From Algorimicrobium echini (GTDB lineage: Bacteria; Bacteroidota; Bacteroidia; Flavobacteriales; Flavobacteriaceae), in contig NZ_FOVN01000003.1 of assembly GCF_900115185.1 (NCBI RefSeq), forward strand, positions 86,511-150,510: 64,000 nt of DNA, given 5' to 3'. The translations under genes were made by a program, and so were the position numbers. Under the pieces are notes generated by a model. That model made no database searches. It saw only the letters and a list, made by a program, of their open reading frames with translations, and was not told where the DNA came from. Below are positions 8,678 through 17,462 of the stretch, piece after piece (the stretch's first letter is position 1; every line of letters starts with the position of its first letter).

Positions 8678-9448
8678 ATGATGAATAATATTACCGATAC
8701 TGTCAAGCATTTAATTATCATAAATGTCGTTATGTTTGTCGGCACCTTAACGGTAGGAGGAAACCCAATTGGTGAAAACGTCTCCTTTTATAACTGGTTC
8801 GCGTTGCATTTTCCTCAAAATGCCACGTTTCAACCATGGCAGATTATTACACATATGTTTATGCATGGTGGTTTTATGCATATTTTCTTTAATATGTTTG
8901 CTTTATGGATGTTTGGTACGGCTGTTGAACAACGCTTTGGTGATAAAAAATTCTTGTTTTTTTACATATCATCAGGTTTAGGTGCAGCACTTTCAATGAT
9001 TGGTTATTATTATTTTAGTTTTTATTCAGGACTCAACGTTTTAACTGAAGCTGGAATAGATAAAGCAAAAATTATAGAAACTTTAAATTCGGGTATGTAT
9101 AATACAGCTTGGCAACAAATAATGGGAGCTACAGATATGCAGCAATTTATTACTGTTTTTAATAGTACTATGGTAGGAGCGTCGGGAGCTATTATGGGTG
9201 TTTTAGTCGCTTTTGGTATGTTGTATCCTGAATCTAAATTGATGTTGATTTTCCTGCCTGTCCCTATTAAAGCCAAGTATTTTATACCAGGTATTATTGC
9301 ATTAGATTTAATTTCTGCTATTACTGGACAATCCTTTTTTAGTCCAAGTAATACCGCTTATGTAGCGCATCTTGGTGGTGCTTTATCCGGTTTTTTAATT
9401 ATGTGGTATTGGAAAAAAACGCAGTTCAATAAAAACCGTTGGGATTAG
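8678..9448 (+). CDS. Rhomboid-family intramembrane serine protease
   Basis: 256 residues, about six transmembrane helices. The rhomboid hallmarks are in place: an HGGFMHIFFNMFALW segment, the nucleophile in GASG (Ser169) and the catalytic His231 in AHLGGALSG. It should cleave transmembrane substrates within the inner membrane. It lies 10 bases after mutL and one base before a second rhomboid. Substrate unknown. Confidence 0.93.
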   Translation: MMNNITDTVKHLIIINVVMFVGTLTVGGNPIGENVSFYNWFALHFPQNATFQPWQIITHMFMHGGFMHIFFNMFALWMFGTAVEQRFGDKKFLFFYISSGLGAALSMIGYYYFSFYSGLNVLTEAGIDKAKIIETLNSGMYNTAWQQIMGATDMQQFITVFNSTMVGASGAIMGVLVAFGMLYPESKLMLIFLPVPIKAKYFIPGIIALDLISAITGQSFFSPSNTAYVAHLGGALSGFLIMWYWKKTQFNKNRWD

Positions 9449-9449
9449 T

Positions 9450-10334
9450 ATGACGAATTTAAACCAAGACATACAGAATAAATTGCAGCATCTCAATATT
9501 TTTGAGAAGCTGATTGTTGCCAATTTGGTTATATATTTAATAGGATTATTAGTGTCTCTACTTTTTAAATCCGATTTCAATTGGTTTGAATTGCCGAGTG
9601 TTTTTGGTAATTTTATTACGCAACCTTGGAGTGTTATTACCTATGCTTTTATACATTATGATTTTTGGCACTTCTTTTTTAATATGATTTGGCTCTACTT
9701 TATTGGCGGCATGTTTACCAATTTATTTTCCAAAAAAATGGGGCTAAACGTGTACTTTCTAGGAGCTATATCTGGCGGTTTGTTGTTTTTATTGGGTTAT
9801 AATTTGTTCCCAGATTTATTTAAGTCACCTTCGCGTTTGGTAGGAGCTTCAGCAGCTATCCGTGCATTGTTAATTTTTTTATGTGCCTACATGCCTAGTA
9901 TGGAAGTTCGTTTTTTCACCTTTAATTTAAAACTTTGGTACATTGGAGCAGCTATTGTTGTTTTTGATATTTTAGGTATAATTGCGGGAATTAAAGACCC
10001 GATAAGTGGAAATGCTGGTGGTAATTTAGCGCATTTAGGAGGTGCTATTTTGGGGTATATTTATGCCAAAAAGTTAGAGCAGGGTAAAGATATTGGGAAA
10101 GGGTTTGGGTCTTACATGGATCAGTTTGTGGGTCTCTTTTCGAAATCTAAAAAATCACCATTAAAAACCGTTTATAAGAAGAAGTCAGATAAAGTAGCTG
10201 GTTTTTCAAAAGAAGAATTTAATCAGTTTAATAATCAGAAAAAAATAGATGTCATCCTTGATAAAATTAGTAAAAGCGGTTATGATAGTTTAACAGAAGC
10301 CGAAAAAGAGTTTTTGTTTAAAGCTGGAAAATAA
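9450..10334 (+). CDS. Second rhomboid-family protein with C-terminal soluble tail
   Basis: 294 residues. The rhomboid fold is clear (HYDFWHFFFNMIWLYF, AHLGGAILGYIYA) with Ser134 and His195 as the dyad, but the nucleophile motif reads GASA instead of GASG. After the membrane domain, a 90-residue basic tail ends in a small helical element (IDVILDKISKSGYDSLTEAE). One base separates it from the preceding rhomboid, so the two are cotranscribed. Probably active, since flavobacterial relatives share this arrangement, but reduced or altered activity is possible. Confidence 0.88.
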   Translation: MTNLNQDIQNKLQHLNIFEKLIVANLVIYLIGLLVSLLFKSDFNWFELPSVFGNFITQPWSVITYAFIHYDFWHFFFNMIWLYFIGGMFTNLFSKKMGLNVYFLGAISGGLLFLLGYNLFPDLFKSPSRLVGASAAIRALLIFLCAYMPSMEVRFFTFNLKLWYIGAAIVVFDILGIIAGIKDPISGNAGGNLAHLGGAILGYIYAKKLEQGKDIGKGFGSYMDQFVGLFSKSKKSPLKTVYKKKSDKVAGFSKEEFNQFNNQKKIDVILDKISKSGYDSLTEAEKEFLFKAGK

Positions 10335-10420
10335 GATGCTATTTTAAGGATTTACAAGTTATTGCTAAATAAAGTAGTGGGTAGCGTTAAAGTTTAGCTC
10401 ACCATTTTCATTTAAATTAT

Positions 10421-11443
10421 ATGAAAAACTTAAAGTTAATAGATAAAATAATATACCTTATTAATGGTCTATTAGCCTTTGTTTTGTTGTTATCGTATTT
10501 GCTGCCTTTTGTTCCGCCTAAAACGTTTGCTTTATTATCTGTGTTGAGTTTGGGTGTGCCTTTCTTGATTCTTATAAATGTTATTTTCTTTTTATATTGG
10601 TTAATTAAGCTCAAAAAGCAGCTTATTTTATCATTGGTTGTTTTAATCATAGGGTATTTTAGTTTTGGGTCTCTATATAAATTTTCTTCAGAGGATGATG
10701 AAATTCATGATTACCAATTAAAAGTCATGAATTATAACGTGCGCTTATTCAATTTGTATGATTGGATTCCTGAAAAAGGTATTGCAATGAAAATGGTGGA
10801 TTTAATAAATGATAAAGCACCAGATGTGCTGACCATTCAAGAATACCATCCACATCCTGATGTTAATTTATCGTCTTTTAAGTATAAATTCGAAAAATTA
10901 TCAGGAAATAAAACCAAGTACGGTCAGGTTATTTTATCACAATATCCCATTATCAATTCGGGTTCTGTAGAATTTCCTGAAACATCAAACAATGCCATTT
11001 TTGCTGATATTGTTAAAGCTGATGATACGATTCGTATTTATAATATTCATCTACAATCCTTAAAAATAGATGCTAATATGGACAAGTTGCAGCAGGAAGA
11101 TTCTGAACGCTTATTAAAACGTATTGAGCAAACCTTTGAAATGCAGCAGCTCCAAACCGAATTGTTTTTAGAGCATAAAGCTGCTTGTCCTTATAAGGTT
11201 ATTATCTCTGGCGATTTTAATAATACCGCATTTTCTTATGTTTATAAGGAGTTGAAAGGCAATTTAAAAGATACCTTTAAGCAAGCAGGAAATGGATTTG
11301 GTAGAACATACGACTTCAAGTTTTTTCCAATCCGAATTGATTTTATACTCAGTGATCCTTCCTTTGAAATAACAGATTTTAAAACCATCGACAACAAATA
11401 TTCGGATCATTACCCGATAATGACTACCTTGAAGTTACATTAA
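10421..11443 (+). CDS. Membrane-bound endonuclease/exonuclease/phosphatase (EEP) family protein
   Basis: 340 residues. Two or three N-terminal transmembrane helices (about 12-30, 38-62, 68-86) anchor a periplasmic or cytoplasmic EEP domain. Family landmarks are MNYNVRLF (103-110), the metal-binding Glu in TIQEYHP, IYNIHLQS, ISGDFNN and the terminal YSDHYPI. Such proteins hydrolyse phosphodiesters in nucleic acids or phospholipid head groups, and the substrate is not evident here. Its 3' end overlaps the convergent DUF6122 gene by nine bases. Confidence 0.88.
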   Translation: MKNLKLIDKIIYLINGLLAFVLLLSYLLPFVPPKTFALLSVLSLGVPFLILINVIFFLYWLIKLKKQLILSLVVLIIGYFSFGSLYKFSSEDDEIHDYQLKVMNYNVRLFNLYDWIPEKGIAMKMVDLINDKAPDVLTIQEYHPHPDVNLSSFKYKFEKLSGNKTKYGQVILSQYPIINSGSVEFPETSNNAIFADIVKADDTIRIYNIHLQSLKIDANMDKLQQEDSERLLKRIEQTFEMQQLQTELFLEHKAACPYKVIISGDFNNTAFSYVYKELKGNLKDTFKQAGNGFGRTYDFKFFPIRIDFILSDPSFEITDFKTIDNKYSDHYPIMTTLKLH

Positions 11444-11743
11444 TGCACAGTCGGCAGAATCTGCAATAATGTGAATTACCAATCCGATACCAATTAATCT
11501 GGTTTTCTTCGGGATTAATAACAGCACATACAACCCAATTGCCCAATAAGTATGTAATGGATGAAAGTTAATACTACACCTATTTGGATCAAAAATGGGT
11601 GTTGCTAATAGGTGATCTAAATCTATAAGCATGGTTGCTACCATAATAAGGTATGCTTTTAACCAATAGGTTCTGTAAAACGCTACAGCTATTACTAATG
11701 GCAGTAAGAAGTGCAAATTATAATGAACGAGGTTTTGTAGCAT
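11435..11743 (-). CDS. DUF6122 family membrane protein
   Basis: 102 residues starting at the ATG whose A is shared with the stop of the upstream WbqC gene (TAATG). This is preferable to the TTG two codons earlier. Three to four hydrophobic helices with conserved polar spots HYNLHFLLP, LIDLDHLLATP, FDPNRCSINFHPLHT and HIIADSADC. The His/Asp pattern within membranes resembles metal-dependent hydrolases of the YdjM type, but this is speculative. Last gene of the parA-to-DUF6122 cluster. Confidence 0.78.
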   Translation of the reverse strand: MLQNLVHYNLHFLLPLVIAVAFYRTYWLKAYLIMVATMLIDLDHLLATPIFDPNRCSINFHPLHTYWAIGLYVLLLIPKKTRLIGIGLVIHIIADSADCALM

Positions 11744-12363
11744 TACCAAACTATTTTTTGCGACTCTAGGTAATTTAAAGCATTTGGGCCTTCATTACAG
11801 AGTAAATCTATAATACTTAAGTTGTTAATGAAACCATGCTTATCATTAAATACTTGAATATAAGACTCAAAACTTGGTGCTTTTTCGCCTTTAGCTTTTA
11901 CTAAATGCCGTAAATCTGTATATTGAGTGGGTTTTTTTTCAAAAGTGGTTGTTTGGTTGGTTTTAATTTCTAATTGCAAGCAATTACAAACAGTCTGAAA
12001 ACATTGTAAGTTAAAATCGAGCAGACTAGAAACTGGTTCTTCAAATAACGGCCTTAACTCATCTTCATAAAACTCAAAAAAAGGGGAAGTTTTATAGGCC
12101 GATTCAATAGATTTCCAGTGGTTTCGCTGCCAGTTTTCCTCATTAAAAGTAAGTACATCCACATATTTCTGACGGTCTTTTTGAGTATGAACAACGGGAA
12201 TATTTAATAGCAATTTTCCATTAGCACCATAAATATAAGTTCTGTTTCTGTAGGTTTGTTTTTGGAAATTATCAGCCATTTCAAAGGTAATAGTTTCCGC
12301 CTGACACATAGCGACAAAATGCGCAACATTAGGGAAATATGTTGGGTGAATAAGGATGTTCAT
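11743..12363 (-). CDS. WbqC family protein
   Basis: 206 residues. It matches the WbqC family, found in polysaccharide and natural-product loci and suggested to act as transferases. Evidence is the N-terminal HPTYFPNVAHFVAMC, the basic KQTYRNRTYIYGANG with LLNIPVVH, and the WQRNHWKSIESAYKTSPFFEFY block. It follows lepB by 34 bases on the same strand and overlaps the DUF6122 gene by one base. Chemistry unknown. Confidence 0.85.
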   Translation of the reverse strand: MNILIHPTYFPNVAHFVAMCQAETITFEMADNFQKQTYRNRTYIYGANGKLLLNIPVVHTQKDRQKYVDVLTFNEENWQRNHWKSIESAYKTSPFFEFYEDELRPLFEEPVSSLLDFNLQCFQTVCNCLQLEIKTNQTTTFEKKPTQYTDLRHLVKAKGEKAPSFESYIQVFNDKHGFINNLSIIDLLCNEGPNALNYLESQKIVW

Positions 12364-12397
12364 TTGTAGAGATACTTGTTGAATCTACAGCTAATAA

Positions 12398-13993
12398 TTA
12401 GCTAGTGGCTTTTTTATGTTTACGCCATTTACTAAAACCAAACCAAGCGGCTAATAAAACCAAAAATGGAATAAAATACGAAACCGGTTCACCACTACCA
12501 TTTACGGTTGTAAATAAACGTTCCCAACGAATTTTTTCTTTAATCCCTTGGCCATTGCTGTTATAACTCATCCATATAAATACTGGCTTACCAACTACAT
12601 GATCAAATGGGACAAATCCCCAAGAACGCGCGTCTAATGAGTTATGACGATTGTCACCCATTAACCAATAATAATCTTTCTGGAACGTATAACTGGTTGC
12701 AACGTCACCGTTAATAAAAATTTGGTTACCTCTAACTTGTAAGGTGTTATTTTCATATTCTGTAATGGCACGTTTGTAAAGTGGTAAAACCTCTAAATTT
12801 AAGTCAACCGTTGCGCCAGCTTCTGGAATATACAAAGGACCAAACCAATCATTATTCCAATTGTAATTAGGGTCATGAGGAAAAACACTTGGTTCGCGTT
12901 CACCTTTTTCACGTTTAAGAGGTTCTATACTCTTAACATTTGGATGATTTTTAAATTTAGCTAAATTTTCATCTGAAATACCTGGAAAATAACTCACAGA
13001 ATAATCCTGATTGTACTGTGGGAAATCGGTTATATTATATCTGCTTGATAGTATGTAATTGTTGAATGGCCCATTTTTGGTTTCTACTTTATACGAAAAT
13101 TGCAATTTAGCTCTATCAGGTAGGGCGTTCTGCTTGCCATTAATATAAACAAAACCATTTCTAACTTCTAAAGAATCGCCAGGAACACCAACGGCGCGTT
13201 TTACATAATTGGTTTTCTTATCAACAGGTTTGTAATAATTTCTATCTGCTGTTTTATACATGTTGTATAATGTATCTACAGGCCAGTTGAAAACCACAAT
13301 ATCATTGTGTTTAATGTCTTGAAAACCAGGTAAACGTAAATAGGGTAGTGATAGTTTATTTATAAATGATGTGTTTCTATTTTCTACATTGTCGTCATAT
13401 AAATACGATTTTTTATTAATAAATGGAATCGTATCATGCACCATTGGAGCTGCTACTGTAGACATCGGTACACGCGCACCATAATGGAATTTACTCACAA
13501 ATAGGAAATCGCCAACCAGTAATGATTTCTCTAAAGATGACGTAGGAATTGTATAGGGTTGTATCAGATAGGTGTGAACAACCGTTGCCGCAACTATAGC
13601 AAACAGTATCGAGCTTACCCAATCTCCTAAAGGTGTTCGCGGATGTAAACTTCTGTCTTTTACATGGTGCACATCTACAGCATAATTTAAATAGTAATTA
13701 TAAAAGCCTAAAGTGAATAAAGCTAAAATGGTATCTGTTGTCGAATTCTTTCCAAAACTTCTAGCGGTTTCCACCCAAACAACAGGAAACATGATAAGGT
13801 TAACAATTGGTAAAAAGAGTAGAATAGTCCAATACCAAGGGCGATTAATAATTTTCATTAAAATAACCGCGTTGTAAACAGGTACGAATGCTTCCCAAGC
13901 TTGTCTACCAGCTTTTATATATAATTTCCAAGTTCCTAAACCATGAATAATTTGGATGATTAGGATAACTAATAGCCATTGTGATAGTGCCAT
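12398..13993 (-). CDS. lepB: Signal peptidase I, extended flavobacterial form
   Basis: 531 residues, far longer than the 324 of the E. coli enzyme. Residues 1-115 form an extra polytopic membrane domain (WKLYIKAGRQAWEAFVPVYN type). A standard S26 domain follows: IPTSSLEKSLLVGD holds the nucleophile Ser153, the general base Lys265 is in YVKRAVGVPGDSLE, and GDNRHNSLDARSWGFVP is box E. A long insertion of about 110 residues sits between the lysine box and box E, and a final transmembrane helix lies near 508-524. It removes signal peptides from exported preproteins. It follows dapB in the cluster. Confidence 0.94.
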   Translation of the reverse strand: MALSQWLLVILIIQIIHGLGTWKLYIKAGRQAWEAFVPVYNAVILMKIINRPWYWTILLFLPIVNLIMFPVVWVETARSFGKNSTTDTILALFTLGFYNYYLNYAVDVHHVKDRSLHPRTPLGDWVSSILFAIVAATVVHTYLIQPYTIPTSSLEKSLLVGDFLFVSKFHYGARVPMSTVAAPMVHDTIPFINKKSYLYDDNVENRNTSFINKLSLPYLRLPGFQDIKHNDIVVFNWPVDTLYNMYKTADRNYYKPVDKKTNYVKRAVGVPGDSLEVRNGFVYINGKQNALPDRAKLQFSYKVETKNGPFNNYILSSRYNITDFPQYNQDYSVSYFPGISDENLAKFKNHPNVKSIEPLKREKGEREPSVFPHDPNYNWNNDWFGPLYIPEAGATVDLNLEVLPLYKRAITEYENNTLQVRGNQIFINGDVATSYTFQKDYYWLMGDNRHNSLDARSWGFVPFDHVVGKPVFIWMSYNSNGQGIKEKIRWERLFTTVNGSGEPVSYFIPFLVLLAAWFGFSKWRKHKKATS

Positions 13994-14054
13994 ATATTTT
14001 ATTTTGTCTTAATTGGTCGGTAGCAGGTTTTTTCTGTTACCTATTTTTTTTGTT

Positions 14055-14756
14055 TTAACCTATATTTAACACATCTTTCATGGTGTAAACGCCAGTTTTG
14101 TCTTGTAGCCATTCTGCAGCTATTACAGCGCCTAAAGCAAACCCTTCCCGATTGTGTGCTTCGTGTTCAATAGTTATGGTATCTGTTTTGCTAGTGTACG
14201 AAACAGCATGTGTACCAGATACATCTTCAATACGTTTGGCTGTAATAGGGATTGTGTTTTCTTTATTTGAAAGTAGGCTCCAGTCGGTATATGTGTTATG
14301 CTCTGAAATAATAGATTCTGCTAACGTAATAGCCGTGCCACTTGGTGCATCTAGTTTTTGAGTATGATGAATTTCTTCCATTGAGACTTTATAGGACTCT
14401 AATTTCGACATCATTTTTGCTAATTGTTTATTCAATTCAAAAAAAATGTTGACACCTAAACTAAAATTCGATGCATAAATAAAAGCACCATTTTCCTCTT
14501 GGCATAATGCTTCTGCTTTCTTATAATTGTCTAGCCAGCCAGTTGTTCCCGAAATTACAGGAACACCATTTTTAAAACATTTTACCACATTAAAAAAGGC
14601 TGCGTTGGGTACACTAAAATCTATAGCAACATCTGCTGTAGTAATGTCGTAACCATCTTCATCGTTGGTTTTAATAACAATTGTGTGTCCACGACTAATA
14701 GCTATTTTTTCAATGGTTTTACCCATTTTACCATATCCTAATAGTGCTATTTTCAT
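14055..14756 (-). CDS. dapB: 4-hydroxy-tetrahydrodipicolinate reductase
   Basis: NAD(P)H-dependent step of the diaminopimelate/lysine pathway. 233 residues, shorter than the 273 of E. coli but typical for Bacteroidota. The Rossmann motif GYGKMG is at 7-12, GTTGW at 70-74, and the catalytic segment HHTQKLDAPSGTA has His130/His131 and Lys134. Two bases separate it from the upstream DUF5683 gene, so it belongs to the parA-parB operon. Confidence 0.97.
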   Translation of the reverse strand: MKIALLGYGKMGKTIEKIAISRGHTIVIKTNDEDGYDITTADVAIDFSVPNAAFFNVVKCFKNGVPVISGTTGWLDNYKKAEALCQEENGAFIYASNFSLGVNIFFELNKQLAKMMSKLESYKVSMEEIHHTQKLDAPSGTAITLAESIISEHNTYTDWSLLSNKENTIPITAKRIEDVSGTHAVSYTSKTDTITIEHEAHNREGFALGAVIAAEWLQDKTGVYTMKDVLNIG

Positions 14757-14758
14757 GC

Positions 14759-15361
14759 TTAAAATTTAAAATTTACGGTAATGCCTAAATTACCAGTATT
14801 ATCAAACTCATTAATTTTGTAATGTGGCTTAAAGCTTAAGTTGTCATCTACGTTATATTGTAATAAATGAGCATCCACATTAGCCCAGATGATGTTTAGA
14901 GCATAAATACCTAAAGTAACCAAAAGTGATATCTCCCTATTACGGCTTAATGTTTTTTGCGCTTCACGTAATCCATCATCATTAATCGTTCCGTAGAATT
15001 CATCATCGGTAAATCCAGCTAAACGTCTTTTATAAGCATCTCTATATCGATTATACTCTTTATTATTATCTAGATAAAAATAAACACCAACACCTAGGCC
15101 AGCGTAGATAACAGGTATTTTCCAATATTCTTTTAGATAAGCATGGCCTAAACCAGGAAGTACAGCCGAGTAAAATGCGGCACGAGCAGGAGCTAACGGA
15201 TCAATAGGATCTGAAACAATATTATTAGCTTCTACTTGCAATTCTTCTGGTGTTTCTGTTTGGACTTCTTTCTTGTCTTCAGAATTTTTATCGTCTTGAG
15301 CCCAAGTATTGCAGCAGAAAGCCAAGATAATAACCAGCGCTATGGCATATTTATTCAGCAC
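14759..15361 (-). CDS. DUF5683 domain protein, membrane
   Basis: 200 residues from a GTG start that lies inside the end of parB (11-base overlap); no in-frame ATG is closer. A signal peptide (ALVIILAFCCNTWAQ) is followed by an acidic linker and a DUF5683 region with AAFYSAVLPGLGHAYLKEYWKIP, a transmembrane segment VIYAGLGVGVYFYLDNN, a charged loop and a second helix. It ends in beta strands as in envelope proteins. It is regularly found behind parAB in flavobacteria. Function unknown. Confidence 0.83.
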   Translation of the reverse strand: MLNKYAIALVIILAFCCNTWAQDDKNSEDKKEVQTETPEELQVEANNIVSDPIDPLAPARAAFYSAVLPGLGHAYLKEYWKIPVIYAGLGVGVYFYLDNNKEYNRYRDAYKRRLAGFTDDEFYGTINDDGLREAQKTLSRNREISLLVTLGIYALNIIWANVDAHLLQYNVDDNLSFKPHYKINEFDNTGNLGITVNFKF

Positions 15362-16253
15362 GTTTTACCAATTTTAAAATACGATTAAAATCTTCTTCCG
15401 AATGAAATGGAATAGAAATATTACCTTTTCCATTTTTAGACACTTTAACGTTTATTTTATGTCCGAAGTATTCCGAAAAATCTTTAATTCCTTTTTTTAC
15501 AAATTTAGGAAGTTCTTCTGGTTCTTTTGGTGATTTTAACGTTTTATCCGTTTGAAAATCACGTACTAAAGTTTCCGTGTCTCGAACCGATAATTTATTG
15601 GTAATTATCTTTTCGTAAATATCCAATTGGCGACTCTGGTCCTCAATGGTAATTAAAGCACGACCATGACCCATAGAAATAAAACCGTCACGCATACCAG
15701 TTTGGATAATAGGATCCAGTTTTAGTAAGCGTAAATAATTAGCAATTGTGGAGCGTTTTTTACCAACACGATCACTCATTTGCTCTTGCGTTAGATTGAT
15801 TTCGTCAATTAATCGTTGGTAGGATAATGCTATTTCAATAGGGTCTAAATCTTGACGTTGTATGTTTTCAACCAAAGCCATTTCAAGCGATTCTTGGTCG
15901 TTTGCAATTCTAATATAGGCTGGAATGGTTTCCAAACCTATCAATTTAGAAGCTCTAAAACGACGTTCACCTGATACCAATTGAAATTTGTTAAAATCTA
16001 ATTTTCTAACAGTAATTGGTTGAATAACTCCTAATTCTTTAATTGAAGATGCTAATTCCCGTAAGGTTTCTTCGTTAAAATTAGTTCGTGGTTGAAATGG
16101 GTTTATATCGATGGAATCTATATCCAATTCAACAATATTACCAATAACTTGATCGGCATTTTTATCCTGACTCGTTTTTATATCGTTTGAAGGGTCTTTC
16201 AATAAAGCTGATAAACCTCTACCTAAAGCCTGTTTCTTGGTTGCCTTCGCCAT
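15351..16253 (-). CDS. parB: Chromosome partitioning protein ParB
   Basis: 300 residues. The N-terminal ParB/Spo0J CTPase domain shows NPFQPRTNF (51-59), GERRFR (95-100) and ENIQRQDLDP (129-138). A helix-turn-helix region (EQMSDRVGKKRSTIANYL) that reads parS follows, and a C-terminal dimerisation helix closes the protein. It works with ParA just upstream (three-base gap). No parS palindrome was recognised nearby. Confidence 0.96.
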   Translation of the reverse strand: MAKATKKQALGRGLSALLKDPSNDIKTSQDKNADQVIGNIVELDIDSIDINPFQPRTNFNEETLRELASSIKELGVIQPITVRKLDFNKFQLVSGERRFRASKLIGLETIPAYIRIANDQESLEMALVENIQRQDLDPIEIALSYQRLIDEINLTQEQMSDRVGKKRSTIANYLRLLKLDPIIQTGMRDGFISMGHGRALITIEDQSRQLDIYEKIITNKLSVRDTETLVRDFQTDKTLKSPKEPEELPKFVKKGIKDFSEYFGHKINVKVSKNGKGNISIPFHSEEDFNRILKLVKRAE

Positions 16254-16256
16254 GTT

Positions 16257-17021
16257 TTAGGAGTTTTTATTAATAATTTCTTTGGCCAAACTTAAGTAAT
16301 TCGTGGCGCCTTTGCTTGCTGCATCATAATTAATAATGCTTTCGCCATAACTAGGTGCTTCACTTAAACGCACATTTCGCTGTATAATAGTTTGGAAAAC
16401 CATATCATTAAAATGTTTTTGAACCTCTTCTACCACCTGATTAGATAGGCGTAAACGCGAATCATACATTGTAAGAAGTAAACCTTCAATATCTAACTCC
16501 GTATTGTGAATCTTTTGCACACTTTTTATGGTATTTAAAAGTTTTCCAAGACCTTCTAAAGCAAAATATTCACATTGTATAGGAATTATTACAGCATGAG
16601 CTGCTGTTAAAGCGTTTAATGTTAATAACCCTAACGAAGGTGCACAATCTATAAGAATATAGTCGTAGTCATTAACAATATCACCCAACGCTTTTTTAAG
16701 CATGTACTCACGTTCGTCCTTGTCTACTAATTCAATTTCTATAGCAACGAGATCTATATGTGCTGGAATAACATCCAGATTTGGTGTATCAGTTTTGATT
16801 ATGGCTTCTTTGGCAATATTGGAATGCTCTAGAAGTTGGTAGGTTCCAATTTCAACACTTTCAACATCAATACCCAATCCAGAGGTTGCATTTGCTTGTG
16901 GATCGGCATCTATTAGGAGTACTTTTTTTTCAAGTACGCCTAGGGAAGCAGCTAAATTTATTGAAGTGGTTGTCTTTCCAACACCGCCTTTTTGATTAGC
17001 TATAGCTATTATTTTACCCAT
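16257..17021 (-). CDS. parA: Chromosome partitioning ATPase ParA
   Basis: 254 residues of the Soj/ParA type: deviant Walker A KGGVGKTT at 11-18, DADPQANATSGLG for switch I, and the Walker B region YILIDCAPSLGLLTLNA. It forms nucleoid-bound dimers that move ParB-parS complexes. First gene of the seven-gene minus-strand cluster. The 440-base intergenic space upstream separates it from the divergent nirK unit. Confidence 0.97.
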   Translation of the reverse strand: MGKIIAIANQKGGVGKTTTSINLAASLGVLEKKVLLIDADPQANATSGLGIDVESVEIGTYQLLEHSNIAKEAIIKTDTPNLDVIPAHIDLVAIEIELVDKDEREYMLKKALGDIVNDYDYILIDCAPSLGLLTLNALTAAHAVIIPIQCEYFALEGLGKLLNTIKSVQKIHNTELDIEGLLLTMYDSRLRLSNQVVEEVQKHFNDMVFQTIIQRNVRLSEAPSYGESIINYDAASKGATNYLSLAKEIINKNS

Positions 17022-17333
17022 TAATTGATTTGGTTTAATTACGCGTAAAAATACAATTATTTGTGGGTTTAGAAAATGGAAGTTGTTAACAAACGTTAAA
17101 CAAGATTCCTTTTTTTTAAGGTAACTGATTTTAATGTGTTTATAAAGTTATTTAGGATTATCGGTAGCTGTTTAAAATATAAAACCTGCTTTATATTTTA
17201 TAATAAATCATAATATAAGGTGCTTCAAACAGAAAAAAATCTCTAAAATAAATTGTTAAAGAAATTGTAAAATTAGTGGCCGTTCATCTATATGAACTGA
17301 TTAAACTTTGAAAAATTTTCAATTAGTTTTAAT

Positions 17334-17381
17334 TTAAAAACTTAAAAACTTAAAAACTTAAAAACTTAAAAACTTAAAAAC
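17334..17381 (+). repeat. Six tandem copies of the octamer TTAAAAAC
   Basis: Six perfect copies with an 8-base period end exactly at the first base before the TGAT palindrome. The A5 runs recur every 8 rather than 10-11 bases, so they are not phased with the helix. The array could work as an UP-like AT element or as a slippage-prone spacer. Confidence 0.9.
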
Positions 17382-17393
17382 TGATAATTATCA
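17382..17393 (+). promoter_or_regulatory. Candidate Crp/Fnr-family activator site
   Basis: The perfect 12-base palindrome TGATAATTATCA has the core TGAT-N4-ATCA of Fnr-type sites (consensus TTGAT-N4-ATCAA). It is centred at 17387.5, about 41 bases before the start point expected from the -7 element at 17417-17424, which is the class II activator position. There is no -33 element, as expected for an activator-dependent promoter. The cognate regulator is not in the window. Confidence 0.6.
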
Positions 17394-17416
17394 TATTACA
17401 GGCTTACATGGTTATT

Positions 17417-17424
17417 TATCTTTG
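17417..17424 (+). promoter_or_regulatory. nirK: -7 promoter element of the nirK operon
   Basis: TATCTTTG fits TAnnTTTG. It lies between the TGAT palindrome and the inverted repeat at 17431-17454. Expected start point is near 17428. Confidence 0.6.
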
Positions 17425-17430
17425 AACTGT

Positions 17431-17454
17431 AATTAGGATAAAGTTATCCGAATT
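17431..17454 (+). promoter_or_regulatory. Candidate Rrf2/NsrR operator at nirK
   Basis: Arms AATTAGGATAA and TTATCCGAATT, separated by two bases, pair at 10 of 11 positions. The site covers about +3 to +26 of the predicted nirK transcript, a repressor position. The same element (TAGGATAAA, three bases, TATCCGAA) recurs before ric, and a related copy precedes the Rrf2 regulator gene. Confidence 0.65.
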
Positions 17455-17462
17455 AAAGCAAA

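Larger units (their letters stand above)
17022..17462. other. 440-base divergent intergenic region, parA / nirK
   Basis: This is the longest gene-free stretch in the window. The parA-proximal half (17022-17330) is AT-rich with no clear -7 element for parA and no ORF. The nirK-proximal part holds an ordered set of signals: six TTAAAAAC repeats, a TGAT-N4-ATCA palindrome, a TATCTTTG -7 element and a long inverted repeat before the ATG. These are listed separately. Confidence 0.8.

Noticed and set aside
14098-17021. parS site for ParB
   Set aside because: No near-match to TGTTTCACGTGAAACA was found within or near parA-parB. The only GTTTCAC in an intergenic region (about 39173) is not palindromic.
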